DNA of 47,847 nt. It comes from Streptomyces scabichelini (GTDB lineage Bacteria; Actinomycetota; Actinomycetes; Streptomycetales; Streptomycetaceae). Where the stretch lies: NCBI RefSeq assembly GCF_011045015.1, contig NZ_JAAKZY010000065.1, forward strand, positions 1-47,847, given 5' to 3'. Below, piece after piece: positions 26,216 to 35,071 of the stretch. Positions within the stretch are counted from its first letter, which is position 1; every line of letters starts with the position of its first letter. The position numbers and the translations under genes are program-made. Under the pieces are notes generated by a model. It was not told the origin of the DNA, did not search any database, and saw only the letters and a list, made by a program, of their open reading frames with translations.

Positions 26216-27158
26216 CGAGGTTCTCCTCGGGTGAGAAGGTCGGCGAACGCGGCGGCCATAGGCAGCCCGGTGTGCTCCTCCAGCCATCCCCACTGGCCGT
26301 TGGGATTCAGCTCCAGCCAGTGCGGTTCGCCGGCGCGGTCGACGGCAAGGTCGAAGCTGCCGGAGGTGAGACCGTAGTGGTCGAGGTAGGCGCGCAGGGT
26401 CTTCGTCAGGCGGTCGGGCAGGTCTACCACGTGGTACGTGAGCGCACCGTAGTCCTTGCGCCAGTCCAACAGACCGCAGTCGATCCTTACGGCGAACACC
26501 CGCTCGCCGACGACGAGAACCCGCAGATCCGCCGTCTTGTCCACACGGGCCTGAAACAAGTGCGGGGTGACGCGCGCGGCTTCGGTGATCTCGTTGGCGG
26601 TGACCGGCTCCGCCCACGAGGTGAGACCGATCCCGTCTCGCTCGTACGGCGTCCACCGCAGCGTCTTGTAGATCACTTGACCGTGTTCGTGGATGAACTC
26701 CCGTGCGGCGTCTGGGTCGTTCGTGACGAGAGTTGGCGGCACCTTGAGGCCCAGGCGCTGGGCCAGAGCGAGTTGGGCGGGTTTGTAATCGGCAGCCGCA
26801 TCACTCAGAGGATGGCTTCGAGGGCGCAGAGGATGCCGCCGAGCCCGAAACGGACCTGGGCGGCGGCGAATCGGGCATCGTCGGCCTCCAGGTTCTCGAA
26901 GGAGGGCCAGATGGGGCGGCGCCAGTACACCGCTCTGACGTGCTCCAGGTCGGCGGTTCTCGACATAGTGCGGAGCTGCCCGACCACAAGGGTCGGGCAG
27001 ACACCGAACTGAGCCGAGACCGTCAGGTCCCTACCGATGTCGGCAGGGTTGAAGCGGACCACCGGAACGCCCTTGCGGTTGAGTTCGGTGATCACCATGT
27101 CGGCGGTCAGATCGAAGGGGTCGGTGGCCACGAGGACGGGCCTGTCGGTCTCGGCCAT
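26212..27158 (-). pseudogene. ATP-grasp RiPP peptide ligase, broken by a small frameshifting deletion
   Basis: Read from ATG 27158, the N-terminal 117 residues (VLVATDPFDLTADMVITELN... VYWRRPIWPSFENLEA... RFGLGGILCALEA) match SAV_5884-type ATP-grasp ligases, then hit TGA at 26805-26807. The rest of the protein continues in another frame from HPLSDAAADYKPAQLALAQRLGL through VIYKTLRWTPYERDG to the ATP-grasp end SFDLAVDRAGEPHWLELNPNGQWGWLEEHTG. Intact relatives have a few more residues (a LWVNHP-like phrase) at the junction, so roughly 10-13 bp seem deleted. The active enzyme would form ester or amide rings in a precursor peptide. Only 105 bp separate it from the next gene, leaving no room for the usual precursor. 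Confidence 0.8.
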
Positions 27159-27263
27159 ATGCGTCAGTCCTGCTGTGAGTCCTGGTCGGACCCCTACGTC
27201 CTGTCCCGAGGAACCACCTCCGTATCACCGAACCGGTCTCCCTGGGGCTGCGGGGCGCCGTTC

Positions 27264-27761
27264 TCAGGGAAGGTCGTACTCCGCCCAGATGGTTTTGCCC
27301 GGCCCGTCGGGACGCGGTTGCCAGTCCCAGCGGGCGGCGAGGCGGTCGACGAGGAGGAGTCCCCGGCCCGTTTCCTCATCCGCGAGTTCACGGAGGGCTC
27401 CCGGCCGAGGTGGTACGCGTTCGGTGCGGGTGTCCGTCACTTCGACACGGGCCGTACCGGTTCGCACCATGAGGCTCAGGCAGAGGCAGAAGTCCCGGCC
27501 GGGTACGTGGCCGTGCGTCACGGCGTTCGCACTCAGCTCGGCGACGATCAGCACGATCGCGTCGTGGGCTTCGGTGCCATACGGGACTCCCCACGCGTCA
27601 AGCCGCACGGCTGCCAGGCGGCGGGCGAGACGCGCTCCGCGAGGTGTGGAGGTGAAGCGCATCTCGAAGGTGCGGTCGCGTGGATCGGGGCTGTCGATCA
27701 AGTACGGGGCAGGGGTGGTGAGTTGGGTGATGCCGGGGAGGCTGTCGGGATTGGTCGTCAT
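27264..27761 (-). CDS. Single-domain HATPase regulator (RsbW/anti-sigma-like), 165 aa
   Basis: Has the ATP-binding boxes of the GHKL fold in the short streptomycete version: N-box IVLIVAELSANAVTHGHVPG near residue 71, VEVTDTRTERVP, and the glycine box ETGRGLLLVDRLAARWDWQP near the C-terminus. Such proteins bind ATP and may control sigma factors or partner with XRE/DUF397 regulators. Start ATG 27761 is given; GTG at 27767 has better spacing (6 bases) to AAGGGG. It is divergent from the XRE regulator, with 145 bp between. Two fragments of similar genes occur elsewhere in the window (8.3 and 22.3 kb). Confidence 0.85.
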   Translation of the reverse strand: MTTNPDSLPGITQLTTPAPYLIDSPDPRDRTFEMRFTSTPRGARLARRLAAVRLDAWGVPYGTEAHDAIVLIVAELSANAVTHGHVPGRDFCLCLSLMVRTGTARVEVTDTRTERVPPRPGALRELADEETGRGLLLVDRLAARWDWQPRPDGPGKTIWAEYDLP

Positions 27762-27906
27762 GGTCACCACGGTCCCCTTGGTGGCGTAGCGTGACCAGAG
27801 GTAACGCACCGACACGGACCGGCTGTACGCGCGGCGTCCGTGCGGGTACGAGGCGTGCGGCGTGACGGCGTCCCTGCGGGGGCGTTGGTCCGGGGAGGCG
27901 TGGTCG

Positions 27907-28830
27907 ATGACGGACGGTACGGGTGCGGCGGAGGGCGCGGAGTCCGTTCCGGGCGATGGCGGCGGAGCGGTCGTGAGTCTCGGTGACGGCTGGGAGAACG
28001 ACGACGGAGTCGGGCGGCGGCCAGGGGACGAGGCCGGGCGGAGCGTCGTCACGGCGTTCGGGCAGACCATGAAGACGCTGCGCGTACGGCAGGAGATGGA
28101 GCGCGAGGAGTTGGGGAAGCGGCTCGGGTATTCGGCCTCCACCATCGCGTCGTTCGAGCAGGGGCGGAGGATTCCGTCGCCCAGGACCATCGAGCGGGCT
28201 GACGAGGCCTTGAGGGCCGATGGGCTGCTGTGCCTGTGGATGGAGCAGGTGGAGCGGGCTCAGTATCCGGTGTTCTTCCAGGGGATGGCGGCACTGGAGA
28301 AGGAAGCCATTGAGCTGGTCTCGTACAGCACGCTTGTGTTCAACGGCCTCGTCCAGGCCGAGGAGTACATGCGGGCAGTGCTTGCCATGCGACGCCCGGT
28401 CCTGGACCAGGAGACGATCGAGCAGCGGGTTGCGGCGCGACTGGCCCGTCAGGACATCTTCGACCGCTGGCCTGCTCCGCTGCTGAGCTTCGTGATCGGA
28501 GAAGCGGTGTTGCGGCACCGGTACGGCGGAAAGGACGTTCTGCAGGGGCAGTTGGAGCATCTGCTCCTGATCGGCCAGAAACGAAACGTTGAGATCCAGG
28601 TCATGCCGCTCGACTGTGAGGACAACGCAGGCGTGGATGGGCCGTTCACCGTCGTCACACGCAAGGACGGCAAGAAGTTCGTGTACGCCGAGGCACAGGG
28701 AACCAGCGCTCTACAGACCGACCCGGAACAGACGGCGCTCGTCGCCGCGCGCTATGGGATCATCCGATCACAGGCTCTCAGTCCGCGAGAGTCACTGGAT
28801 CTCGTCGAAGGGTTGCTGGAATCGCTATGA
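27907..28830 (+). CDS. XRE-family regulator with DUF5753 C-terminal domain, 307 aa
   Basis: After a Gly/Asp-rich lead of about 45 residues, residues 48-105 form the helix-turn-helix (FGQTMKTLRVRQEMEREELGKRLGYSASTIASFEQGRR). The remainder is the DUF5753 domain (FNGLVQAEEYMRAVLAM... IEQRVAARLARQDIF... LEHLLLIGQKRNVEIQVMPLD). This architecture is very common in Streptomyces and usually paired with a DUF397 protein, as here, where the stop overlaps the next ATG (ATGA). GGAGG lies eight bases before the ATG at 27907. Target genes are unknown. Confidence 0.9.
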   Translation: MTDGTGAAEGAESVPGDGGGAVVSLGDGWENDDGVGRRPGDEAGRSVVTAFGQTMKTLRVRQEMEREELGKRLGYSASTIASFEQGRRIPSPRTIERADEALRADGLLCLWMEQVERAQYPVFFQGMAALEKEAIELVSYSTLVFNGLVQAEEYMRAVLAMRRPVLDQETIEQRVAARLARQDIFDRWPAPLLSFVIGEAVLRHRYGGKDVLQGQLEHLLLIGQKRNVEIQVMPLDCEDNAGVDGPFTVVTRKDGKKFVYAEAQGTSALQTDPEQTALVAARYGIIRSQALSPRESLDLVEGLLESL

Positions 28831-29042
28831 ACAACGCTGAGTCCTCGACCGTCGCATCCGGCCTCGCTTGGTTCAAGAGCAGCTACAGCGGAGCCGAAGG
28901 CGGCGAATGCGTAGAGGTCGCGGCCGGAACGGCTGTTGTGCATGTCCGCGACTCCAAGGCCGACGCCGGGCCTGTCGTAACGGTGTCGCGCGGGGCCTGG
29001 GCGAGGCTCGTCGGGTTGGCCTCGTCTGAGCGAGGTGTCTGA
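28827..29042 (+). CDS. DUF397 family small protein, 71 aa
   Basis: Carries the DUF397 signature WFKSSYSGAEGGECVEVA near residue 15 and VHVRDSK... further on. DUF397 proteins, like BldB-type partners, work with XRE/DUF5753 regulators, possibly as small toxins or co-regulators. Translationally coupled to the regulator (ATGA overlap) and followed at 16 bp by a strong hairpin. Confidence 0.9.
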   Translation: MNNAESSTVASGLAWFKSSYSGAEGGECVEVAAGTAVVHVRDSKADAGPVVTVSRGAWARLVGLASSERGV

Positions 29043-29057
29043 CGCTCGTACTACGCA

Positions 29058-29101
29058 CGAGAGAGCCCTGCCGGTTCCTTTCGGACGGCAGGGCTCTCTC
29101 G
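29058..29101 (+). terminator. Strong hairpin after the XRE-DUF397 operon
   Basis: A 16-bp perfect stem (CGAGAGAGCCCTGCCG at 29058-29073 with its complement at 29086-29101) and a 12-base loop, beginning 16 bp after the DUF397 stop. There is no U-run, as is usual for streptomycete terminators. No gene was recognised between here and 29543. Confidence 0.75.
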
Positions 29102-29543
29102 CATACGGGGATGTGCCAGCCGGCCTCGCGCAGACCTTCCGTGGAAGCAACGTGACCACGGCATCCGCTGTGCGAGCCTCTCACTGCGTCGCCAAACGAT
29201 GGCCGCGAGTTGAAATGCGGATCCGAACCAACTCCGCTCCCCTGAGCCAGTCCGAGCTGCTGAGCGCTCGGTCGCCGAGGCAAACGCTCACAACTGCAAC
29301 AAATTTGACGGCCCGCCGTCCAAAAGTCCCTCCCAGCACGAGCAGGTCACCACCCGCCAGCCGCCGCACGACCCGGCCCAGTCGGACCCCGCCCGCCCCC
29401 TCCTCGTGATCCACAGGCTGACCTAGGATGGCGAGCACCAATCTCAGCGGCCCGACGGGCTTCCTGATCCGCCTGCGCGGCGGACACCGCAGGACATGCC
29501 CCCACCCGCACGAGTCTTCTTCGTGCTGCCTGGGGGCATCTTC

Positions 29544-31436
29544 TTGCTGTTCCGTGAGTCTGCTGCGTCCGTGGCCGCCCGCATCCTCGAAGGGTCGCTG
29601 GCGCTGCATCTGACCGAGAACTTCCGTCACCAGCACGGCCGGAGTCCCGCACAGGCAGAAATACGGTCCTGGGAACGCAGCCTGCCCGCGCTCGTCAACG
29701 CACTCATCGAGGCCAGGCTCGACGACGTCGAGGTCCTCGTCGAATACAGCCTGCCTCTCACCAGCAAACGTGCCGACGCCGTACTGGCCGGCGTACACCC
29801 GACCACCGGCGAACCGTCGTACGTCGTCGTGGAACTCAAGCAGTGGAGCGCGGCCTACCCGGAGGAGGACGAGCCGCTGCTGTGCCGGATCGACTCTTAC
29901 GCGGAGCCCGTGCTGAACCCGATCGAGCAGGTGCGGGGCTACTGCGAATACCTGCTGTCGTTCAACGGAGCGTTGGAGCGGATGCCCAGGTCGCTGGCCG
30001 GTGTGGCGTTCCTCCACAACGCGACGGAGTTCGGGGTGTCGGGATTGCGAAGCGTCAAGGAGGACCAGCACGGCCGGATGTACACCGGCGAACAGCGCGG
30101 CGCATTCCTGGACTTCCTGCGCTCGCGGCTCGCCGCGAAGCCCGGCGCGCACGCGGCGGACGTATTGCTCGATGCCAAGGTACGACCGTCGAAACAGCTG
30201 ATGTCCGTCGCGGCGGCCGAGATCCGCGACCGCGAACAGTTCGTGCTCATCGCCGAGCAGCGGGTCGCCTACGAGAAGGTCATGTCCGCCGTACGCAAGG
30301 CCAAGCGGTCCAACCACAAGCAGGTGATCGTGGTGACCGGCGGCCCCGGCTCCGGCAAGAGCGTGATCGCGATGTCGCTGCTGGGCGAGCTGTATCGGCG
30401 CGGGATGCCCGCTCTGCACGCGACCGGGTCGCAGTCGTTCACCAAGACGATGCGGAAGGTCGCGGGAGACCGGAAGCGCGAGGTCCAACAGCTGTTCAAG
30501 TACTTCAACAGCTTCATGGACGCAGAGCCGAACGACCTCGACGTCCTGATCTGCGACGAAGCCCACCGTCTGCGCAAGACCTCCGCCAACCGCTACACCA
30601 AGGCCGAGTTGCGCACCGGCCGCCCGCAGGTGGCGGAGCTGATCGACGCGGCCCGGGTGCCTGTGTTCCTCCTCGACCAGCACCAAGTGGTGCGGCCTGG
30701 CGAGATGGGAACCAAGGAGGAGATCCAGCGAGCCGCCACCGCGCACGGCTTGGACTGCACAGTGGTGGAGTTGGACGGCCAGTTCCGATGCGGCGGAAGT
30801 AAGGCGTACGAGAAGTGGGTCATTGACCTGCTCGGTCTGGACGGCGGCATCCCGAATCAGTGGGAGTCGGACGGCAAGTTCGAGTTGCTGACCGCCGAAA
30901 GTCCCCAGGAACTGGAGGACTTCCTCCTCGCGCGCCGCGAGGAGGGCTACGGCGCGCGGATGTCGGCCGGCTACTGCTGGAAGTGGACGACCAAGATCAC
31001 CCCAGACATGACGGCACTCCCGACCGACGTCGTCATCGGCGAGTGGGCGCGGCCCTGGAACGTGTACGGCGACCGATCTGTGCTCGGAGCACCGCCCGCA
31101 CCTCTCTGGGCCACCGACCCGGCCGGTTTTGGCCAGGTCGGCTGCGTCTACACCGCCCAGGGCTTCGAGTACGACTGGTCGGGCGTCATCATCGGCCCCG
31201 ATCTGGTGTGGCGAACGGACCGCTGGGTCGTCGACCGCTCTGCGTCGAAGGACCCGTCATTTACCAAGGCGACGTCCGACGAGGACATCGACCGGCTTAT
31301 CCGCAACACCTACAAGGTGCTGCTGACCCGCGGGATGGTCGGGACGATCATCTACTCGACGGACCCGGAGACCCGCGACAAGCTGCGGTCCCTCGTCCAA
31401 CCGACATCCGAAGTCAAGGCACCTGCGCTCGTGTAG
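29544..31436 (+). CDS. DUF2075 (Schlafen-3-like) helicase with N-terminal PD-(D/E)XK nuclease, copy 1, about 630 aa
   Basis: A nuclease-like N-terminal domain has Asp78 in KRADAVLAG and Glu97-x-Lys99 in YVVVELKQW. The helicase part has Walker A GGPGSGKS at residues 266-273, Walker B VLICDEAHR near 334-342, FLLDQHQVVRPGEMG, the FRCGGS motif, TAQGFEYDW and YKVLLTRGM as motif VI. A TTG start at 29544 with GGGGG seven bases upstream is preferred over ATG 29496, because it makes the protein collinear with its paralogue at 32984. Related proteins occur in phage-defence islands, where helicase and nuclease activity on nucleic acid is expected. The specific role of this copy is unknown. All key residues are present, so it is probably active. 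Confidence 0.82.
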   Translation: MLFRESAASVAARILEGSLALHLTENFRHQHGRSPAQAEIRSWERSLPALVNALIEARLDDVEVLVEYSLPLTSKRADAVLAGVHPTTGEPSYVVVELKQWSAAYPEEDEPLLCRIDSYAEPVLNPIEQVRGYCEYLLSFNGALERMPRSLAGVAFLHNATEFGVSGLRSVKEDQHGRMYTGEQRGAFLDFLRSRLAAKPGAHAADVLLDAKVRPSKQLMSVAAAEIRDREQFVLIAEQRVAYEKVMSAVRKAKRSNHKQVIVVTGGPGSGKSVIAMSLLGELYRRGMPALHATGSQSFTKTMRKVAGDRKREVQQLFKYFNSFMDAEPNDLDVLICDEAHRLRKTSANRYTKAELRTGRPQVAELIDAARVPVFLLDQHQVVRPGEMGTKEEIQRAATAHGLDCTVVELDGQFRCGGSKAYEKWVIDLLGLDGGIPNQWESDGKFELLTAESPQELEDFLLARREEGYGARMSAGYCWKWTTKITPDMTALPTDVVIGEWARPWNVYGDRSVLGAPPAPLWATDPAGFGQVGCVYTAQGFEYDWSGVIIGPDLVWRTDRWVVDRSASKDPSFTKATSDEDIDRLIRNTYKVLLTRGMVGTIIYSTDPETRDKLRSLVQPTSEVKAPALV

Positions 31437-31933
31437 TCCCGTGCGAGCCGGGAGTGGTTATCCGTTGTCGGGGCAATACTTACGATCGGGTGCCCTGGAC
31501 AGCCGTACGCCCGAGACTCAGAGCGCTCTTCGCCTAACAGCTGCCCCTGCTCCACACTGTTCTAGACATCAAGGATGTCAATCCACACCTAGGACTTCGT
31601 CCTGCAGCTCTCGGAAGCGTCCCCCCGATGGGTCGAGTTCGCGCTACGGGTTTACAGGGTCATGGAACGGCCCGAGGCAGGGTTGTTTGAGCACGCCCTG
31701 GGCCTGTCCACGGATGGTCCGCGACGCCCCAACGGGCAATGCTTCCTATCAAGAGCGTCCGCCGACGGGACCGCTTCGTCCGGGAAGCAAGTGGCTGCCA
31801 ACGATCACGCCATCGTGAGCCCAGTTCCGTCAGCACGGTTGCCGACAACTGCACCCATCTCGCTGCGTTCATGCCCCCCCACGCACTGGCCGATGAGCCA
31901 CCCTTGGCTCAATTCCCATGATTATCAGCTCGT
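31437..31933. other. Gap without a recognised gene
   Basis: About 500 bp between the first DUF2075 gene and the DUF3883 gene, lower in GC than its neighbours. Short frames exist on both strands (for example 31660-31872 minus) but none has a ribosome site or a recognisable protein. A direct repeat ATGATTATC occurs at 31919 and 31934, at the start of the next gene. Confidence 0.5.
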
Positions 31934-32908
31934 ATGATTATCCGCGTGAAGCATGAGTCCTTTGTTATGGTGCACATCGGCCAAAGCACCGAATCCCGGC
32001 GCAACTTGCAGCACGGGATCGAGACCCGCTCGTGGGGGTTTCCGACGTGGAAGCCTGAGTACAGGACGGCTCGCCCACGTTTCGCCGTGCTGGCCAAAGG
32101 AGCGGCCCCGCGGGTGCCGCTCGACGTGTGGCTCACGCAAAGGATCACGCTGTACTTGTTCGAGGTCCGTGAGGGCTTCTACGAGGGGCGGGCGCCGCAC
32201 TGGCCCGACGAGGAAGCCGAGAACGCCGTCAAGTACCCGGTGCGCTTCGGGATCGAGCCGTTGGCGGTAGTTGGCGACGTACCGCTTGGCGAGCACGGCC
32301 CTTTGCCGCTGGCCGGCAGCGACGCCGTTCGGCGTTCGGGGATTGAGCGCGGCATCGGCAAGCTCTGCGATTTGGACCCCCAGCCGCTCCTCGATGCTGC
32401 GGGCATCCAGGTCGACTGGGCACGACAGCAGAAAGTTCCCCTGAATCGCACACCGGGGTTCACAGCGGAACAGGTCGAGGCACCCAAGGCGCTCAAGCGC
32501 CGGCGCAGCGGTGCCGGGTTCATCTCCGATCCCAAGAAGCGAAAGGCCGTCGAACTGCGCGCGGAGGACATGGCAGTCGCTCATTACGAACGGCTGGGAT
32601 GGACCGTCGAACGCATTGGCAAGCCCTACGACCTGCACTGTACGCGCGGCCGGGAGGAGCGGCGCGTTGAGGTCAAGGGGACGACGGGTGCTGCCACGAG
32701 CGTGGAGCTGACAATCAATGAAGTCGAACACGCTCGTAACCCGCAACACACCGTGGATTTGTACGTCGTCAGCGACATCAGCGTCGACATGCACAGCTCC
32801 GACTACATCGCAAGCGGCGGCAGAGTGGCGCACTTGACGGACTGGTCCCCGGCCGAGGAGGACCTGCGGCCCAGAAGGTTCGAGTACCGCCTGCCGTTCG
32901 CCGGTTGA
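31934..32908 (+). CDS. EVE-like domain + DUF3883 PD-(D/E)XK nuclease, 324 aa
   Basis: The N-terminal roughly 115 residues look like an EVE/PUA-type domain, a fold that can bind modified bases: an early N/W-G pattern (VHIGQSTESRRNLQHGIETRSWGF), FEVREGFYEG, HWPDEE and KYPVRFGIEPL. The C-terminal domain from about residue 205 is DUF3883: AEDMAVAHYERLGWTVERI, Asp in KPYDLHC, and the Glu-Val-Lys of RRVEVKGTT, i.e. a PD-(D/E)XK nuclease-like centre. This would be a compact modification-dependent restriction-like enzyme; that is inference. No ribosome site precedes ATG 31934; GTG 31946 is an alternative, just after a TATGAT box. It lies between two DUF2075 genes on the same strand. Confidence 0.72.
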   Translation: MIIRVKHESFVMVHIGQSTESRRNLQHGIETRSWGFPTWKPEYRTARPRFAVLAKGAAPRVPLDVWLTQRITLYLFEVREGFYEGRAPHWPDEEAENAVKYPVRFGIEPLAVVGDVPLGEHGPLPLAGSDAVRRSGIERGIGKLCDLDPQPLLDAAGIQVDWARQQKVPLNRTPGFTAEQVEAPKALKRRRSGAGFISDPKKRKAVELRAEDMAVAHYERLGWTVERIGKPYDLHCTRGREERRVEVKGTTGAATSVELTINEVEHARNPQHTVDLYVVSDISVDMHSSDYIASGGRVAHLTDWSPAEEDLRPRRFEYRLPFAG

Positions 32909-32983
32909 CCGACCCGTCCCTGACTCGGCTTCTGCCGAAGCGCCTTTGCCCCGCCATGGCCAGTGATCGTAGGGAGATCTTCT

Positions 32984-34849
32984 GTGGCCCTTTTACGTAT
33001 GTCCGCCGGCGCTCTGGAGCGCACTGACCCCACGTTCCTGGCCGGGCAGTTGGCGGAACGATCCCGCACTGTGCTGTTCCGCGATGCGCAGAGTGGCGAG
33101 CGCCGCGCATGGCGCAACAGCCTTCCCGCGCTTGCCCAAGTGCTGTGTGACGCCGGTCTACAGGAGGTGGAAGTTCTACTCGAGTACAAGATGCCGTTCA
33201 GCAGCCTGCGTGCGGATGCTGTGTTGGCCGGCACGCACCCGGCGACGGGTAGACCCTCGTACGTTGTGGTCGAGCTCAAGCAGTGGAGCGAGGCCCGGCT
33301 GGTGCCCGCAACGACGGATCTGTGCTGGCTTCCCTCGGACGGCTTCCGGGCCTACCTCCACCCTGTCGCGCAGGTGCGCCGCTACTGCGAATACCTCAGG
33401 GACTTCACTGCCCTGTTGGACGGTGCGGACAACCACGTCACAGGCGTTGCCTACCTCCACAACGCCCAGGACCGAGACGTGACCGACCTGCTGGGAATGG
33501 GTGACGAGCGAGCGCACCTTTTCACCGGTAGCTCGCGCGGCGAGTTCATTCGGCATCTGCAGAACCAGATTTCGCCGCTCGACGGAGCTCTCGACGCGGA
33601 CGCTCTCCTGGAAAGTCCCGCCATCCCGGGCCAGCAGCTCATGCGAACAGCCGCTGACGAGATCCTTGACGGCGGCAATTTTCGTCTCATGGACGAGCAA
33701 CAAGTCGCAGTCTCCCTGGTAAAGCGTGCCGTCACCATCTCGCGGCAATCAGACCGCAAAGAAGTGATCGTGGTCTCTGGAGGTCCCGGATCGGGCAAGA
33801 GTTTGATTGCCCTGCATCTCATGGGCCATCTCGGCAGGAACAGACGCAGTGTCGTCCACGCAACAGGCTCCAAGTCGTTCACCAGCACCCTGCGTCACGT
33901 CGTCGAGCAGAAGAACAAAGGCGTGGCCAAGCTCTTTCGCTACTTCCTCGACTTCGGCAGCGCAGAGAAGAACGCACTCGACGTGCTCATCTGCGACGAG
34001 GCGCATCGGATCCGACACCACCCGGGCACATCCAGCTCCCCGAACGTCCGCCTGAGCAGGCGAAGTCAAGTCGCCCAACTCATCGACGCTGCCAGGGTTC
34101 CTGTCTTCCTGCTCGACGAGCACCAAGTCGTACGGCCCGACGAGATGGGCAGTGTCAGAGAGATCGATAAGGCCGCCCAAGCCCGGGGATGCGATGTGCG
34201 GCACGTCAACCTCAACGAGCAGTTCCGCTGTGGCGGCAGCCGCGCCTACGAGCAGTGGGTCCTCCGCCTGTTAGGGCTGGAACCCGGCGGACCGGTGCGC
34301 TGGGAACCGGAACCCAACTTCGAGCTGCTGCTCGCCGATACCCCCCAGCAGATGGAGGCTTACCTCCATGCAAAGCAGGAGGCCGGATCCACTGCCCGCA
34401 TGACCGCAGGATTCTGCTGGCCATGGAGCGACCCGCGTCCAGACGGCACCCTGGTCGACGACATCGTGATAGGGGAATGGCGTCGGTCGTGGAATGTCAA
34501 AGGTGAGCGCGAAGTGCCGGGTGGACCGCCATCCTCTCTGTGGGCCACTGAGCCGGGCGGCATCGGGCAGGTCGGTTGCATCTACACGGCCCAAGGATTC
34601 GAGTACGCCTGGAACGGAACCATTCTCGGCCCCGACCTGGTCTGGCGCGACAATAGGTGGCACGCCAACGAGGCCGCATGCGAGGACAGCAGTCTGGAGA
34701 AGGCGAGTCCCGAAGAATTCTCACGCCTTATACGTAACCGGTACAAAGTGCTCTTGACGCGCGGACTGGCAGGAACCGTACTATTCTCCACCGATCCCGA
34801 AACGCAAGCCAAGCTCCGTACGCTAATCCCGGGCACCATCGCTTCGTAG
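32984..34849 (+). CDS. DUF2075 (Schlafen-3-like) helicase with N-terminal PD-(D/E)XK nuclease, copy 2, 621 aa
   Basis: Paralogue of the gene at 29544, about half identical by eye and collinear: Asp78 of LRADAVLAG and Walker A GGPGSGKS at 266-273 fall at the same residue numbers. Other shared motifs are YVVVELKQWSEA, VLICDEAHRIR, FLLDEHQVVRPDEMG, QFRCGGSRAYEQW, GCIYTAQGFEYAW and YKVLLTRGLAG. The GTG at 32984 has GGGAG seven bases upstream. It follows the DUF3883 nuclease gene by 75 bp and is probably in the same transcription unit. The divergence from copy 1 suggests an old duplication or acquisition of two related genes, not a recent tandem copy. Confidence 0.82.
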   Translation: MALLRMSAGALERTDPTFLAGQLAERSRTVLFRDAQSGERRAWRNSLPALAQVLCDAGLQEVEVLLEYKMPFSSLRADAVLAGTHPATGRPSYVVVELKQWSEARLVPATTDLCWLPSDGFRAYLHPVAQVRRYCEYLRDFTALLDGADNHVTGVAYLHNAQDRDVTDLLGMGDERAHLFTGSSRGEFIRHLQNQISPLDGALDADALLESPAIPGQQLMRTAADEILDGGNFRLMDEQQVAVSLVKRAVTISRQSDRKEVIVVSGGPGSGKSLIALHLMGHLGRNRRSVVHATGSKSFTSTLRHVVEQKNKGVAKLFRYFLDFGSAEKNALDVLICDEAHRIRHHPGTSSSPNVRLSRRSQVAQLIDAARVPVFLLDEHQVVRPDEMGSVREIDKAAQARGCDVRHVNLNEQFRCGGSRAYEQWVLRLLGLEPGGPVRWEPEPNFELLLADTPQQMEAYLHAKQEAGSTARMTAGFCWPWSDPRPDGTLVDDIVIGEWRRSWNVKGEREVPGGPPSSLWATEPGGIGQVGCIYTAQGFEYAWNGTILGPDLVWRDNRWHANEAACEDSSLEKASPEEFSRLIRNRYKVLLTRGLAGTVLFSTDPETQAKLRTLIPGTIAS

Positions 34850-34860
34850 CAACTGCAAGA

Positions 34861-34886
34861 AGACGAGTCGGGCTATACGCCGGGTA
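34861..34886. repeat. Partial copy A of the rnpB 3' end (possible attachment-site scar)
   Basis: AGACGAGTCGGGCTATACGCCGGGTACA resembles rnpB bases 43281-43304 (one mismatch over 24). It starts 12 bp after the second DUF2075 stop and lies in the same orientation as the other copies. Confidence 0.65.
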
Positions 34887-35071
34887 CACAGCCCCATCCT
34901 GTGCCGATGCGCGCTCCGGCCTGCGCAAACGTGTCGCATCGTCCAGCGCGATGCACACTTCTCCAGGCTCCTCTGTGCTTGCCTCGGTCAAGAACCGCGT
35001 CAAAACAGCCCCGTTACGGCGACCAAGGCGAGCGAACAGAGCTCGCGGCTTCCACCGGTCAGCTGTGCGGT

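Noticed and set aside
27235..27260. SPWGCG reading as a possible graspetide precursor core
   Set aside because: It is on the plus strand, against the cassette direction, and within the HATPase gene's 3' flank; no start or leader.
31660..31872. 70-codon minus-strand frame in the gap before the DUF3883 gene
   Set aside because: No ribosome site, no recognisable protein, and no conservation that can be judged from sequence alone.
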